Origin: an uncultured Pseudomonas sp. | GTDB lineage: Bacteria; Pseudomonadota; Gammaproteobacteria; Pseudomonadales; Pseudomonadaceae | Assembly: GCF_913774235.1 (NCBI RefSeq) | Contig: NZ_CAJYDW010000017.1 | Coordinates: 62,001-126,000 of the forward strand | DNA length: 64,000 bases | Direction: 5' to 3' | Shown here: positions 42,877-53,943 of the stretch, in pieces | Numbering within the stretch: the first letter of the stretch is position 1 | How the letters are laid out: every line of letters begins with the position of its first letter | Notes under the pieces: generated by a model | The model's database searches: none | Told to the model about the DNA's origin: nothing | The model's input: the letters and a program-made list of their open reading frames with translations, nothing else | Program-made: the position numbers and the translations under genes

Positions 42877-44562
42877 TTAGCGGTGATCGGCAGCGCCCGC
42901 GAGGCGGACGATCAGGCCGGAATGGGGGGGCAGCAGCAGGCGCTGACCAGCGCAGCGACCACCCAGCACCCGCGGGGTAATGTCCTCCAGCAGCCGCTCG
43001 GCGAGGGGCGCCACCACCTCCACCTCCAGTGGCTGGCCGCCGGCCAGGTTGAACGCCACCAGCAGCCGCTGTTCGCCCAGCTGTCGTTCGAAGGCGAGCA
43101 GTTGCGGATGCAGGTCGAGGAACTGGATCGAGCCCTTGGTCAGGGCCGGCAGCGCCCGGCGCAGGGCGATCAGGGTGCGATAGCAGGTGAGCAGGGAGTC
43201 GTCGCGGAGTACCTGCCGCTCCACGGCCAAGGCCAGGTGCTTGCTGGGTACCGGCAACCAGGGCCTGACGCCGGCCGCGGTGAAGCCGCCGTGGGGCAGC
43301 ACGGCGCTCCAGACCATGGGTGTGCGGCAGCCGTCGCGGCCCTTGATAGCCGGCCAGTAGCGCTTGCCCCAGGGATCGACGATGTCGGCGAAGGCGATCT
43401 CCGCCTCGGTCTGGCCCAGCTCTTCGCCCTGGTACAGGCATACCGAACCGCGCAGGGTGAGCAGGATCGCTGCGGCCAGGCGCAGGATGGCCGCACCGTC
43501 CGGTCGGTCCTTGGCCCACCGGGTGGCATGACGCACCACATCATGGTTGGAGAAGGCCCAGCAGGCCCAGCCAGTGGGCGCGGCGCTTTCGAATTGCTCG
43601 ATCACCGGACGGATGTCGTCCACGGTCGGCAGGGCGGTGTTGAGGAAGTCGAAGGCATAGCTCATGTGCAGCCGATCATCGCCGCTGGTGTACTCGGCCA
43701 TCAGCCTGGTGCCGTGGATCAGCTCACCCACCTCGCCCACGGCGGTAGCCGCCGGATACTCGTCGAGCAGGGCACGGAAGCGCCGCAGGAACTCGAGGTT
43801 TTCCGGGCGGTTCTTGTCGTAGCGGTGCTCCTGCCAGTTATAGGGGCGATCGCGCGGGGCCACGCGCTCGTTCCGGAGCTCCGGCGGTAGCGGCGGGTTG
43901 TCGCGCAACTCGGCGTCATGGAAATAGAAGTTCACGGTATCCAGACGGAAGCCGTCGACGCCCCGGTCGAGCCAGAAGCGCACCACGTCCAGCACCGCCT
44001 GCACCACCTCTGCGTTGTGGAAGTTGAGGTCGGGCTGCTCGATGAGGAAATTGTGCAGGTAGTACTGGCCGCGGCCGGCATCCCATTCCCAGGCCGAGCC
44101 GCCGAAGTTCGACAGCCAGTTGTTGGGCGGCGAGCCATCCGCCTTGGCGTCGGCCCAGACGTACCAGTCGGCCCGTGCATTGTGGCGATCCCGACGACTC
44201 TCGGCGAACCAGGGATGGCGGCTGGAGGTGTGCGAGAGCACCAGGTCGATCATCACCTTGAGGCCCAGCTCGTGGGCCCGCGCGACCAGGTCGTCGAAGT
44301 CGGCCAGGGTACCGAACTGGGTGTCGACGTCGCGATAGTCGGAGACGTCATAACCGAAGTCGGCCATGGGCGAGCGCATGAAGGGCGAGATCCAGATGGC
44401 ATCGACCCCGAGCTCGGCCACATAGGGCAGGCGCCTGGTGATGCCGGCGAGATCGCCGATGCCATCGCCGTTGCTGTCCTGGAAGGAACGCGGATAGATC
44501 TGGTAGATCACCGCACCACGCCACCAGTCGCGGTCGAGGGTCTGAGGTTGAGTCTTGGTCAT
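42877..44562 (-). CDS. aglA: GH13 alpha-glucosidase (AglA-like)
   Basis: This 561-residue cytoplasmic GH13 enzyme begins WWRGAVIYQIYPRSFQDSNGDGIGD, typical of oligo-1,6-glucosidase/alpha-glucosidase. The nucleophile Asp is in DGFRLDTVNF (about residue 207), the acid/base Glu in AVGEVGE (about 277), and the transition-state Asp in FSNHDVVRH. It hydrolyses alpha-glucosides such as maltose, sucrose or trehalulose after uptake. It lies inside the ABC transporter operon, 6 bp after aglG. No signal peptide is present, so the sugar enters intact. Confidence 0.9.
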   Translation of the reverse strand: MTKTQPQTLDRDWWRGAVIYQIYPRSFQDSNGDGIGDLAGITRRLPYVAELGVDAIWISPFMRSPMADFGYDVSDYRDVDTQFGTLADFDDLVARAHELGLKVMIDLVLSHTSSRHPWFAESRRDRHNARADWYVWADAKADGSPPNNWLSNFGGSAWEWDAGRGQYYLHNFLIEQPDLNFHNAEVVQAVLDVVRFWLDRGVDGFRLDTVNFYFHDAELRDNPPLPPELRNERVAPRDRPYNWQEHRYDKNRPENLEFLRRFRALLDEYPAATAVGEVGELIHGTRLMAEYTSGDDRLHMSYAFDFLNTALPTVDDIRPVIEQFESAAPTGWACWAFSNHDVVRHATRWAKDRPDGAAILRLAAAILLTLRGSVCLYQGEELGQTEAEIAFADIVDPWGKRYWPAIKGRDGCRTPMVWSAVLPHGGFTAAGVRPWLPVPSKHLALAVERQVLRDDSLLTCYRTLIALRRALPALTKGSIQFLDLHPQLLAFERQLGEQRLLVAFNLAGGQPLEVEVVAPLAERLLEDITPRVLGGRCAGQRLLLPPHSGLIVRLAGAADHR

Positions 44563-44568
44563 GGCAGG

Positions 44569-45407
<839 letters not shown>

Positions 45408-45411
<4 letters not shown>

Positions 45412-46397
45412 TTGCTTGCTCCCAGGTCGAGTCGAGCCATCTTGAGATAGATCAGGGTGATCAGCGCGACCACCAGGAACAGCAGGGTGGAGGCCGCCGA
45501 GCCTTGGGCGAAGTTGTCGAACTGGAAGAGATTTTCCTGGGCGTAGACGCTCATGGTCTTGGTCTCGGGGTTGTTCGGCGTCAGCACGTAGATCAGGTCG
45601 AAGACGCGCAGGGCATCCAGGGCTCGGAAGATCACCGCCACCAGGATCGCCGGGCGGATCAACGGCAGGGTCACGCGGAAGAACACCTTGACCGGGTGCA
45701 CGCCATCGATGCGGGCGGCTTCGTAGACGTCACTCGGCACCAGTTGCAGGCCGGCGAGGATCAGCAGCGCCATGAAGGGTGTGGTCTTCCAGACGTCGAC
45801 GATGATCACCGCGGTCATGGCGGTATCCGGTGACGCGGTCCAGGCGATGGGCGCCGCCAGCAGACCGAGATTGACCAGCAGGTCGTTCAGGATGCCGAAC
45901 TGGTCGTTCATCATCCAGGCCCAGAGTTTGGCCGAGACGATGGTGGGAATGGCCCAGGGAATCAGCACCGCGGCGCGGACCAGGGCGCGACCGGGAAAGC
46001 GGGCGTTGAGTACCAGGGCGACGATCAGACCGAAGAAGGTCTCCAGGCTCACCGAGATCAGCGTGTAGCGCACCGTGTTCCACACCGCATGCCACCAGAC
46101 CGGGTCCACCAGGACGCCGAAGGCCTCGCCCTCTCCGTTGCCATAATCCACCCACTCGTAATAGTTGCGCAGGCCGACGAAGGCGGCGCCGGGCAGATCG
46201 CCCAGGCGGGCGTCGGTGAAGGAGAAGTAGATCGTCTTCAGCAGGGGCCAGGCAGCCACCCCGGCGAGCACCATCAGCATCGGGGTGATGAACAGCAGCG
46301 CCGCGCGGCGCCGTTGGCGCGATAGCGTGGAACGCGAGGCTGAGGCCTCGGGGGCGACCGCAGCGGGCAGCGTGGGACCGGATTCGAAGTGGGTCAT
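45408..46397 (-). CDS. aglF: Carbohydrate ABC transporter permease (MalF/AglF type)
   Basis: This 329-residue permease has a cytoplasmic N-terminus rich in Ser/Arg, six helices and the EAA loop YEAARIDGVHPVKVFFRVTLPLI (about residues 237-259). A periplasmic loop follows the first helix, as in MalF-like proteins without the large P2 domain. It lies 96 bp after aglE, and that gap holds a strong hairpin that probably lowers its expression relative to the binding protein. Confidence 0.9.
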
Positions 46398-46450
46398 GAT
46401 CGGGTGTATCCGCGAAGCTTGGCGTGGCCGGGATCGGCCACTACGGGGGC

Positions 46451-46481
46451 GCGTCCGGGACTCGTCGCGAGACCCGGACGC
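46451..46481 (-). promoter_or_regulatory. Strong stem-loop in the aglE-aglF gap
   Basis: GCGTCCGGG (46451-46459) pairs with CCCGGACGC (46473-46481), and inside it CTCG pairs with CGAG around a TCG loop, with one A/A mismatch between the two stems. No T-run follows on the minus strand. Position and form recall the malE-malF REP of E. coli, which stabilises the upstream message. Confidence 0.7.
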
Positions 46482-46493
46482 TCGTGCAGGCCT

Positions 46494-47750
46494 TTACCAG
46501 TCGTTGCGTTTCAGGCGGCGCAACTGCTTGTCCAGGGCATCGAGGTTGGCGGCCGCATCGCCCTGGCCGGCCAGGGTGCGGTTGACCGTGGTCCAGAACT
46601 GCTGCGAGACCTCGTTGTAGCGCGTCTTGGTCGGCGCCGAGGGACGCGGCGTGGCGTTCTCGAAGACCTCTTTCCAGCGGGCCACCAGCGGCTGCTGGGC
46701 GACGATGTCCGGATCCTGGTACAGCGCGGTGATCGACGGCAGGCGGGCGTTGAGCAGGGCTCGTTGCTTCTGGGCCTCGACCGAGACCAGGTAGCGGACC
46801 AGTTCGATGGCCGCCTGCTGGTGCGCCGAATACTTGGAGACGGCCAGGTTCCAGCCGCCCAGGCAGGCCGCCGATTTGCCACCGGCGCCGGCCGGCAGGG
46901 GCGCGACCTCGAACTTGCCCTTGATGGGCGAGTCGGCACCGTTACCCAGCGGATAGGCGTAGGGCCAGTTGCGCATGAACACGGCGTTGCCGGTCTGCCA
47001 GACGCCGCGAGCGTCCTCTTCCTGATAGCCGAGCACGCCCTTGGGAGCTATGGTGCCGACCCAGCTGCGGGCGGCATTGAGGGCTGCGGCGGCCTTGGGA
47101 TTGTTGACGGTGATTTCGCCTTTGGGCGAGACGATCTCGCCGCCGCCATTGGAGGCGATCCACTCCAGGCCCACGCAGGTGGTGCCTTCGTAGGCCGCAC
47201 CCTGGAACACCAGGCCATTGAGCTGGGTATGCCCGGCCGCCCGTTCGGCGTCCTGGATGTCCTTGGCGGTGGCGGCGAGTTCGCTCCAGGTGGAGGGTAC
47301 GGGCTTGCCGTACTTTTCCAGCAGGTCCTTGCGGTAGTAGAGCGCCGGGGCATCGGAGAACATCGGCATGGCGACCAGTTTGCCATCCACGGTCTGGGAG
47401 GCGATCACCGAAGGGGAGTGTGCGCCGACCACGTCCTTCATGGCGTCGGTCAGGTCGACGAAGCTGGCGGCGAGCTGCGGCGCCCAGACCACGTCGGTGC
47501 GGTAGACGTCGATGTCCTTGTTGCCGGCCGACAACCAGAGGCGGTACTGACCGAACTGATCGGTAGCCGAGGACGGCATGGTGACGATTCGCACCTTGTG
47601 TCCGCTGGTCTTCTCGAAGGCATCGAGCTGCAGGCGCAATTCCTCGATGTCCTTGCCGATCGAGCCGGCGACGATGGACAACTCCTCGGCGTGGGCGGCG
47701 CCGCCCAGCAGAACTCCTGTGACGAGCACTCCTGCCAGTCGCTTAAACAT
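46494..47750 (-). CDS. aglE: Sugar ABC transporter substrate-binding protein (AglE-like)
   Basis: This 418-residue periplasmic binding protein of the MalE-like group has a signal peptide (AHAEE, about residue 22) and the family motif EELRLQLDAFEKTSGHKVRI. It shows LWLSAGNKDIDVYRTDVVWAPQLA and many aromatic residues expected in a sugar cleft. The start is decided by the ribosome binding site: AGGAG is nine bases from the ATG at 47750 but abuts the ATG at 47759. The leader contains a run of CAA triplets (47843-47858) and a 13-bp direct repeat (47766-47778, 47824-47836). It heads the operon. Ligand: probably an alpha-glucoside or sucrose. Confidence 0.88.
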   Translation of the reverse strand: MFKRLAGVLVTGVLLGGAAHAEELSIVAGSIGKDIEELRLQLDAFEKTSGHKVRIVTMPSSATDQFGQYRLWLSAGNKDIDVYRTDVVWAPQLAASFVDLTDAMKDVVGAHSPSVIASQTVDGKLVAMPMFSDAPALYYRKDLLEKYGKPVPSTWSELAATAKDIQDAERAAGHTQLNGLVFQGAAYEGTTCVGLEWIASNGGGEIVSPKGEITVNNPKAAAALNAARSWVGTIAPKGVLGYQEEDARGVWQTGNAVFMRNWPYAYPLGNGADSPIKGKFEVAPLPAGAGGKSAACLGGWNLAVSKYSAHQQAAIELVRYLVSVEAQKQRALLNARLPSITALYQDPDIVAQQPLVARWKEVFENATPRPSAPTKTRYNEVSQQFWTTVNRTLAGQGDAAANLDALDKQLRRLKRNDW

Positions 47751-48099
47751 GCTGTTCATCTCCTGGCGGATACCCGGCGTCCCTGCTGTTGCCCTCCTCG
47801 AGAGCGGAGCGGGAGCAGGACGAGCGGATACCCGGCCTTTCATTGTTGTTGTTGTTGTCTTCACCGGCGCTGGCGGCGCGCGTCGAACCTCGGCGAGGCA
47901 CTGCGAACGGCGTCGAAACGCGCAGAGCGCGCCAAAGCACCCGGTAAAATCGATGAAAACCCTATTCAAAGCGCTTTGAAAGCGCTGGATGGAGACTGCG
48001 CGACTTTGCGGGACGTGTCAATCGCCGTATCATCCGGCCGCTTCCCGACGAGCTCTTCTTGGAGCGAAGTCACTCTTTCCGCCAGGTGCCGACAACAAC
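47751..48099. other. Divergent control region aglE / LacI regulator
   Basis: This 349-bp gap contains the palindromic LacI-type operator (47965-47980), a (CAA)n tract on the aglE strand (47843-47858) and a 13-bp direct repeat in the aglE leader. No gene is supported; the ORFs are extensions of the two flanking genes. Confidence 0.6.
47965..47980. promoter_or_regulatory. LacI-family operator of the agl operon
   Basis: TTCAAAGCGCTTTGAA is a perfect 16-bp palindrome with the central CG and AAAGCGCTTT core typical of LacI/MalR-type operators. It lies between the divergent aglE and LacI-regulator genes and so could control both. Confidence 0.75.
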
Positions 48100-49146
48100 A
48101 TGATCAATAGCCTGAAGGACCTCGCTGCCCATCTGGGGCTCTCGCCGACCACCGTGAGTCGGGCCTTGAACGGCTACCCCGAGGTGGGGGCCAAGACGCG
48201 CCAGCGGGTGCTGGAGGCCGCGCAGCGCCTCAACTACCAGCCGAATCCGACCGCGCTCCGCCTGGCGACCGGACGTGCCGACGCCCTGGGCATCCTGCTG
48301 TCGATCCACGACAACATGCTGGAAAATCCCATCGTCACCGACCTCTTGACGGGCATCAGCGAGACGGCCGCCGAATGCGGCCTGGCCATCCACCTGCTGC
48401 CTACCCTCAAGGGGCAGGAGCGGGTCGTCTGCGAGCGCGTCATAGGTTCCGGCGCGGTGGATGCCCTGGTGCTGCTGTCGCCGGTGTTCGACGATCCGGA
48501 AACCGCCGATCTGGCCGAGATCGCCTTTCCGGTGGTCGCCCACGGCCTGCCGGTCTTCGGCCAGAACGTCGCCTCGCTCAGCGTCGATAGCCTCGGCGCC
48601 TTCGCCAAGGGCACCGCGCACCTGCTCGGCTTCGGGCATCGGCGGATTGCGCTGCTCAACGGCGAGGAACACCTGGCCTATGGCCGTGACCGGCGCGCCG
48701 GCTATCTGAACGAACTCGCCGCCGCTGGCCTCGCTGCCGATCCGGCGCTGATGGCCGCCGGTCAGCAGACCTATTCGCGGGGCTACGAAGCCGCCCGGGA
48801 CATGCTGGCGCTGGCCGCGCCGCCCACCGCCTTCATCTGTTCCTCGGTGCTGCAGGCCATAGGCGCGGCGCGCGCCATTGCCGAGGCCGGGCTGTCGATT
48901 CCCGGTGACATCTCGCTGCTCGCCCATGACGACGGCGTCGCCGCCTTGCCGGCGGAGATCGCCGCGCCAGGGCTCACCGTCCTGCGCTCCTCGATCCGGC
49001 TCGCGGGGCGCCGCATCGCGCACATGGCCATCGAGCGGGCGCGGGGCGTACCGGCGGCGGAGCTGGTGGAAATCTGGGACGTGCCACTGATCCCGGGTTC
49101 TTCCACGGGGCCCGTGGTGCCCGCGCGACGGGATCAACCGGTCTAG
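48100..49146 (+). CDS. aglR: LacI-family regulator of the alpha-glucoside operon (AglR-like)
   Basis: This 348-residue LacI-family protein has a helix-turn-helix in NSLKDLAAHLGLSPTTVSRALNGYPEVG (residues 3-30), the hinge PNPTALRLATGRAD and a periplasmic-binding-like effector domain with ISLLAHDDGVAA. The frame is open from 47989, but the ATG at 48100 gives the exact LacI N-terminus. The start codon is overlapped by an ACAACAACATG string, one base off the Hfq/Crc motif. It is divergent from aglE across a perfect operator and probably represses the operon until an alpha-glucoside is present. It ends on a shared CTAG with the next, convergent gene. Confidence 0.9.
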   Translation: MINSLKDLAAHLGLSPTTVSRALNGYPEVGAKTRQRVLEAAQRLNYQPNPTALRLATGRADALGILLSIHDNMLENPIVTDLLTGISETAAECGLAIHLLPTLKGQERVVCERVIGSGAVDALVLLSPVFDDPETADLAEIAFPVVAHGLPVFGQNVASLSVDSLGAFAKGTAHLLGFGHRRIALLNGEEHLAYGRDRRAGYLNELAAAGLAADPALMAAGQQTYSRGYEAARDMLALAAPPTAFICSSVLQAIGAARAIAEAGLSIPGDISLLAHDDGVAALPAEIAAPGLTVLRSSIRLAGRRIAHMAIERARGVPAAELVEIWDVPLIPGSSTGPVVPARRDQPV

Positions 49147-50135
49147 AGCGAGGCGCGATCCACGAGCGGGCAGGCCAGTTCATGGCGCGCCTGGTGGCTG
49201 GGGCGGTCCTCGATCAGGTGCAGCGCCGCCTGGCGGCCGAGCTCGAAGTGGGGCAACTGCACGGTGGTCAGTGGGGGGTGGAAGAGTTCGGCGACGCCGA
49301 CCATGTTGTCGTAGCCGAGCACGGCCACGTCTTGCGGGATGCGCAGCCCCCGGGCCAGCAGCCACTGATAGGCCACCAGGGCGATACGGTCGTTGCCGCA
49401 GATCAGCACGTCCGGCGCGCTGGCCGGCGTGGCGAAGCGCCGCTCCAGCTCGTCGCGGGTTTCATCGTAGGCGTCGTCGGCGCTCAGGTCGTACTGGCCG
49501 AGGGCGTCGGCCAATGCGGCTTCGCGGCAGGCCCGGAGCAGGCCGGTCTGGCGCAGCGGCCAGGCCGGGCTGTGGCGTGGCAGGTTGATGGCCAGGGGAC
49601 GCCGATAGCCGCGTGCCAGGGCGGTGCGTACCGCCTGGTACTGTCCCTCGGCATCGTTCGGCACGTAGCAGTCCACGTCCGCCGCTTCGGCGTAGCAGTT
49701 GCTCAGCACCACGGGACGCTCACCCAGGCCAGGCGGAACCGCCACGGCACGCAGGTGCATGGAGCTGAACACGATGCCGTCGGGACGATGCGCCAGCATC
49801 AGCTCGATCTCGGCAGCGCTGGGCCGGTCTTCCAGCAGGTTGAGAATGAACAGGTTCCAGCCGTGCTCGCGGGCCGTGCGCTCCAGCCCTAGCAGCAGAT
49901 CCACGGCGAAGGGGGTGGTAGCGGTACCCAGCGCGAAGACCCCGATGGTCTTGCCGCTGGAGCGCCCGCCGCGGATCCGGCGGGCGGCCAGATCCGGCAC
50001 GTAGCCGAGCGTCTGGATCGCCGACTGGATGCGGGTCAGGGTCTCGGCCCCGAGCTTCTCCGGATTGTTCAGCGCGCGCGAAACCGTCATGGCCGAGACG
50101 CCAGCCAGTCGAGCCACATCCTTCACCGACGGCAT
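49143..50135 (-). CDS. LacI-family regulator of the sucrose/fructan genes
   Basis: This 330-residue LacI-family protein begins PSVKDVARLAGVSAMTVSRALNNPEKL (helix-turn-helix), with hinge VPDLAARRIRGGRS and effector domain ending in VAVLGYDNMVGVAELFHPPLTTV. It is 55 bp downstream of the GH32 gene on the same strand, so it is probably cotranscribed. The likely operator is at 51881-51894 in the GH32/porin divergent gap. The ATG at 50135 is chosen over the open frame from 50324, which overlaps GH32. Its stop and that of the AglR-like gene share the palindrome CTAG. The effector could be sucrose, fructose or a phosphate ester. Confidence 0.88.
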   Translation of the reverse strand: MPSVKDVARLAGVSAMTVSRALNNPEKLGAETLTRIQSAIQTLGYVPDLAARRIRGGRSSGKTIGVFALGTATTPFAVDLLLGLERTAREHGWNLFILNLLEDRPSAAEIELMLAHRPDGIVFSSMHLRAVAVPPGLGERPVVLSNCYAEAADVDCYVPNDAEGQYQAVRTALARGYRRPLAINLPRHSPAWPLRQTGLLRACREAALADALGQYDLSADDAYDETRDELERRFATPASAPDVLICGNDRIALVAYQWLLARGLRIPQDVAVLGYDNMVGVAELFHPPLTTVQLPHFELGRQAALHLIEDRPSHQARHELACPLVDRASL

Positions 50136-50190
50136 CCCGCCCCTCCCGCTCGCCTCGTCAAGGGGACCAGTATGCCAAATCGGCAGCGGG

Positions 50191-51666
50191 TCAGAGTCCC
50201 AGATCGCGCAGGGTCCAGGCGCGCAGTCGCGTGAAGCGGGCGCTGCCGTTGCTGGCGAAGAGCGCCAGCCCCTGGCTGTCCGGCCCTGGGTAGAGGCGGC
50301 TGCTGAGGGTGTGCAGGCCGTCATCGACGAAGACTTCCAGCGACGAACGGTCCAGGTAGAGCCTCAGGCTCAGGTGGGTCTGGCCCGGGGCCAGCGCCAG
50401 GCTACGCACGCCGGCCACGCCGCGACCGGCCCGCTCGCGATCCAGCACCAGGCGCCGGGCCTGGGCGTCGACGTAGAGCAGCGTTTCCTCGCGACCATTC
50501 GGGTCGACCCGCAGGGCCAGGCCGAAGCGTTCGGCATCGCTGCCGGCGAGGTCCACGTCGAGCTGCAGCTCCAGGCGCTCGCCGCGCAGCGGCAGCAGTT
50601 GCCGCGCGCTGTTCAGGAGGGGAGCGGCGAGGGCATGTTCGGTTTCCCGCAGTGCCTCGAGCTCGCGTGCCGGTCGCTGCCGCAGGCGCTCGCCTGCCAG
50701 GCTGAGCTCCCGCGGCAGCGAAAGCATGCCGCACCAGCCGTCGGCCTGGCTCGGCATGGGGCTTTCCCACATGTCCAGCCAGGCCCAGAGCAGGCGGCGG
50801 CCGTCCGGCGCTTCCAGGGTCTGGGCGGCGTAGAAATCGTGGCCGTGGTCGAGTTCGCTGAAGTCGGTACGCGGCTCGAAGCGAGCGGCGTCGGTCAGCC
50901 GACCCAGGCGATAGCTGTTCTGGTAGAGATTGCGATAGGCATAGCCCTGGGGCTGCAAGCCCTGCGGCGAGCACAGGAAGACGTCCTGGTCGCCCAGCGG
51001 GAAGAGGTCCGGGCACTCCCACATGTAGCCGTCCCGGTCGCGGGTACCGCTCAGGGCGCTGCCCAGGTACTCCCAGCGGTGCAGATCGGTGGAGCGATAG
51101 AGCAGCAGGTGCGGGTCGTCGCCTACGCGGGCACCCAGGGCCAGCCACCAGGCGTCGGCACGGCGCCAGACCTTGGGGTCGCGGAAGTGCTGCATCTCGG
51201 GTGTCGGCGGTTCGATCACCGCGCCGTGCTTGCTGAACACCAGGCCGTCCCGGCTGCTGGCCAGGCACTGTACCTGATGCAGTCCCTGATCCTCGCGGCC
51301 CGGCTCGCCCAGCCAGCGATGGCCCGTGTAGAGCAGGTAGAGGGTGTCGTCCCAGACCACCGCCGAACCGGAAAAGCAGCCATCGCGATCGGCGTCGATA
51401 TCGGGTGCCAGGGCCACCGGCAGGTGCTCCCAGTGAACCAGGTCGGCGCTCTTGGCATGTCCCCAGTGCATGGGGCCCCAGGCTGTCGAGTAGGGGTGGT
51501 ACTGGTAGAAGACGTGGTATTCGCCGCGGAAGAACACCAGGCCGTTGGGGTCGTTCATCCAGCCGACCGGGGGAGCCAGGTGATAGGCCGGGCGTAGGCT
51601 GTCGCGACGGCTGCCAAGTCGTTCCTGAATGGCTTCGCGAGCCCTGAGCAGTGCGGAAGAGAGCAT
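50191..51666 (-). CDS. GH32 beta-fructosidase / sucrose hydrolase
   Basis: This 491-residue glycoside hydrolase family 32 enzyme has the nucleophile Asp in WMNDPNGL (about residue 37), the transition-state Asp in FRDPKVW (about 157) and the acid/base Glu in WECPDLF (about 208). A C-terminal beta-sandwich contains SLEVFVDDG. No signal peptide is present, so it acts in the cytoplasm on imported sucrose or sucrose-6-phosphate. Since no PTS gene is nearby, plain sucrose is more likely. The ATG at 51666 gives a normal N-terminus; a GTG at 51705 would add 13 residues without family resemblance. Confidence 0.9.
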   Translation of the reverse strand: MLSSALLRAREAIQERLGSRRDSLRPAYHLAPPVGWMNDPNGLVFFRGEYHVFYQYHPYSTAWGPMHWGHAKSADLVHWEHLPVALAPDIDADRDGCFSGSAVVWDDTLYLLYTGHRWLGEPGREDQGLHQVQCLASSRDGLVFSKHGAVIEPPTPEMQHFRDPKVWRRADAWWLALGARVGDDPHLLLYRSTDLHRWEYLGSALSGTRDRDGYMWECPDLFPLGDQDVFLCSPQGLQPQGYAYRNLYQNSYRLGRLTDAARFEPRTDFSELDHGHDFYAAQTLEAPDGRRLLWAWLDMWESPMPSQADGWCGMLSLPRELSLAGERLRQRPARELEALRETEHALAAPLLNSARQLLPLRGERLELQLDVDLAGSDAERFGLALRVDPNGREETLLYVDAQARRLVLDRERAGRGVAGVRSLALAPGQTHLSLRLYLDRSSLEVFVDDGLHTLSSRLYPGPDSQGLALFASNGSARFTRLRAWTLRDLGL

Positions 51667-51880
51667 GAAATCGAGTCTCGTTGCAGAACATTGAGGAGGA
51701 AGCACGAGAAAAAACGCTCGACGGGTGCCGGCTATGCGGTGGCATCCGTCGTGACCTTCGGCAAAGGGTCACCCCGCGGCTCTCGACCTCCCGAGCGCTA
51801 CGCCGGAAAGCCTGCAATAGACGTGTCGAGCCCGCTTTGGTGCGGTTGGAATTTTTTCGTGGGAGCCTTGTTTTTTCATT

Positions 51881-51894
51881 TGGTAACGTTAACA
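51881..51894. promoter_or_regulatory. LacI-family operator of the GH32/porin genes
   Basis: TGGTAACGTTAACA is palindromic in 12 of 14 bases around a central ACGT, the form of GntR/ScrR-type LacI-family operators. It differs from the operator of the agl operon, in keeping with a second LacI regulator. Confidence 0.65.
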
Positions 51895-51987
51895 CTGATG
51901 CGCATTGATAGGCCTCGTCGGCGGTTTGTCAAGCGGTGGCGTTCGGAAAGTTGGGGTTTGGAACGCCGCTCAACCAAGACCACAGAC

Positions 51988-51998
51988 AAGAAAAACAA
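51988..51998 (+). promoter_or_regulatory. Hfq/Crc-type AANAANAA motif before the porin gene
   Basis: AAGAAAAACAA contains two overlapping AANAANAA matches and runs into the AAAGG ribosome binding site of the porin (ATG at 52008). Confidence 0.6.
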
Positions 51999-52004
51999 AG
52001 GTGA

Positions 52005-53648
<1,644 letters not shown>

Positions 53649-53656
53649 GACTCGAG

Positions 53657-53681
53657 CGAACGGCGATCCCCTCGCCGTTCG
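53657..53681 (+). terminator. Terminator-like hairpin after the porin gene
   Basis: CGAACGGCGA pairs with TCGCCGTTCG around a five-base loop, eight bases after the porin stop; the T-run is poor. A second weak stem followed by six T residues lies at 53714-53747. No gene is seen between 53649 and 53943. Confidence 0.6.
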
Positions 53682-53943
53682 TCTGAAATAGTCATATGAG
53701 TTGAGGGGTTTCCAGCGGCTCAACGTCCAGGGTTTGGCCGCTTTTTTCGCTTTCGCACGGTCCAGCGAAACGCTCCACGGTATCAAGAAGTTTGACCACA
53801 CTGCCGATGGGGTCATCAATTGGCCAGTGGCGATTCGCTTCCCACAAGTCACGTCAGCTCTGAATGGGCCGTGGCTTTCCAGTTTTTCCCATGCCCTGGC
53901 CCTCGTTCGTTCGATCCACGCGAAGTGGATCTTCAACAGGGCA

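Noticed and set aside
51866-51880. AANAANAA match on the GH32 strand
   Set aside because: About 200 bases from the GH32 start codon and within an A/T run beside the operator; more likely promoter sequence.
53701-53943. Longer N-terminus for the hybrid kinase
   Set aside because: The 81 extra residues have no similarity pattern and would bury the membrane anchor; ATGs at 53944 and 53950 directly precede it.
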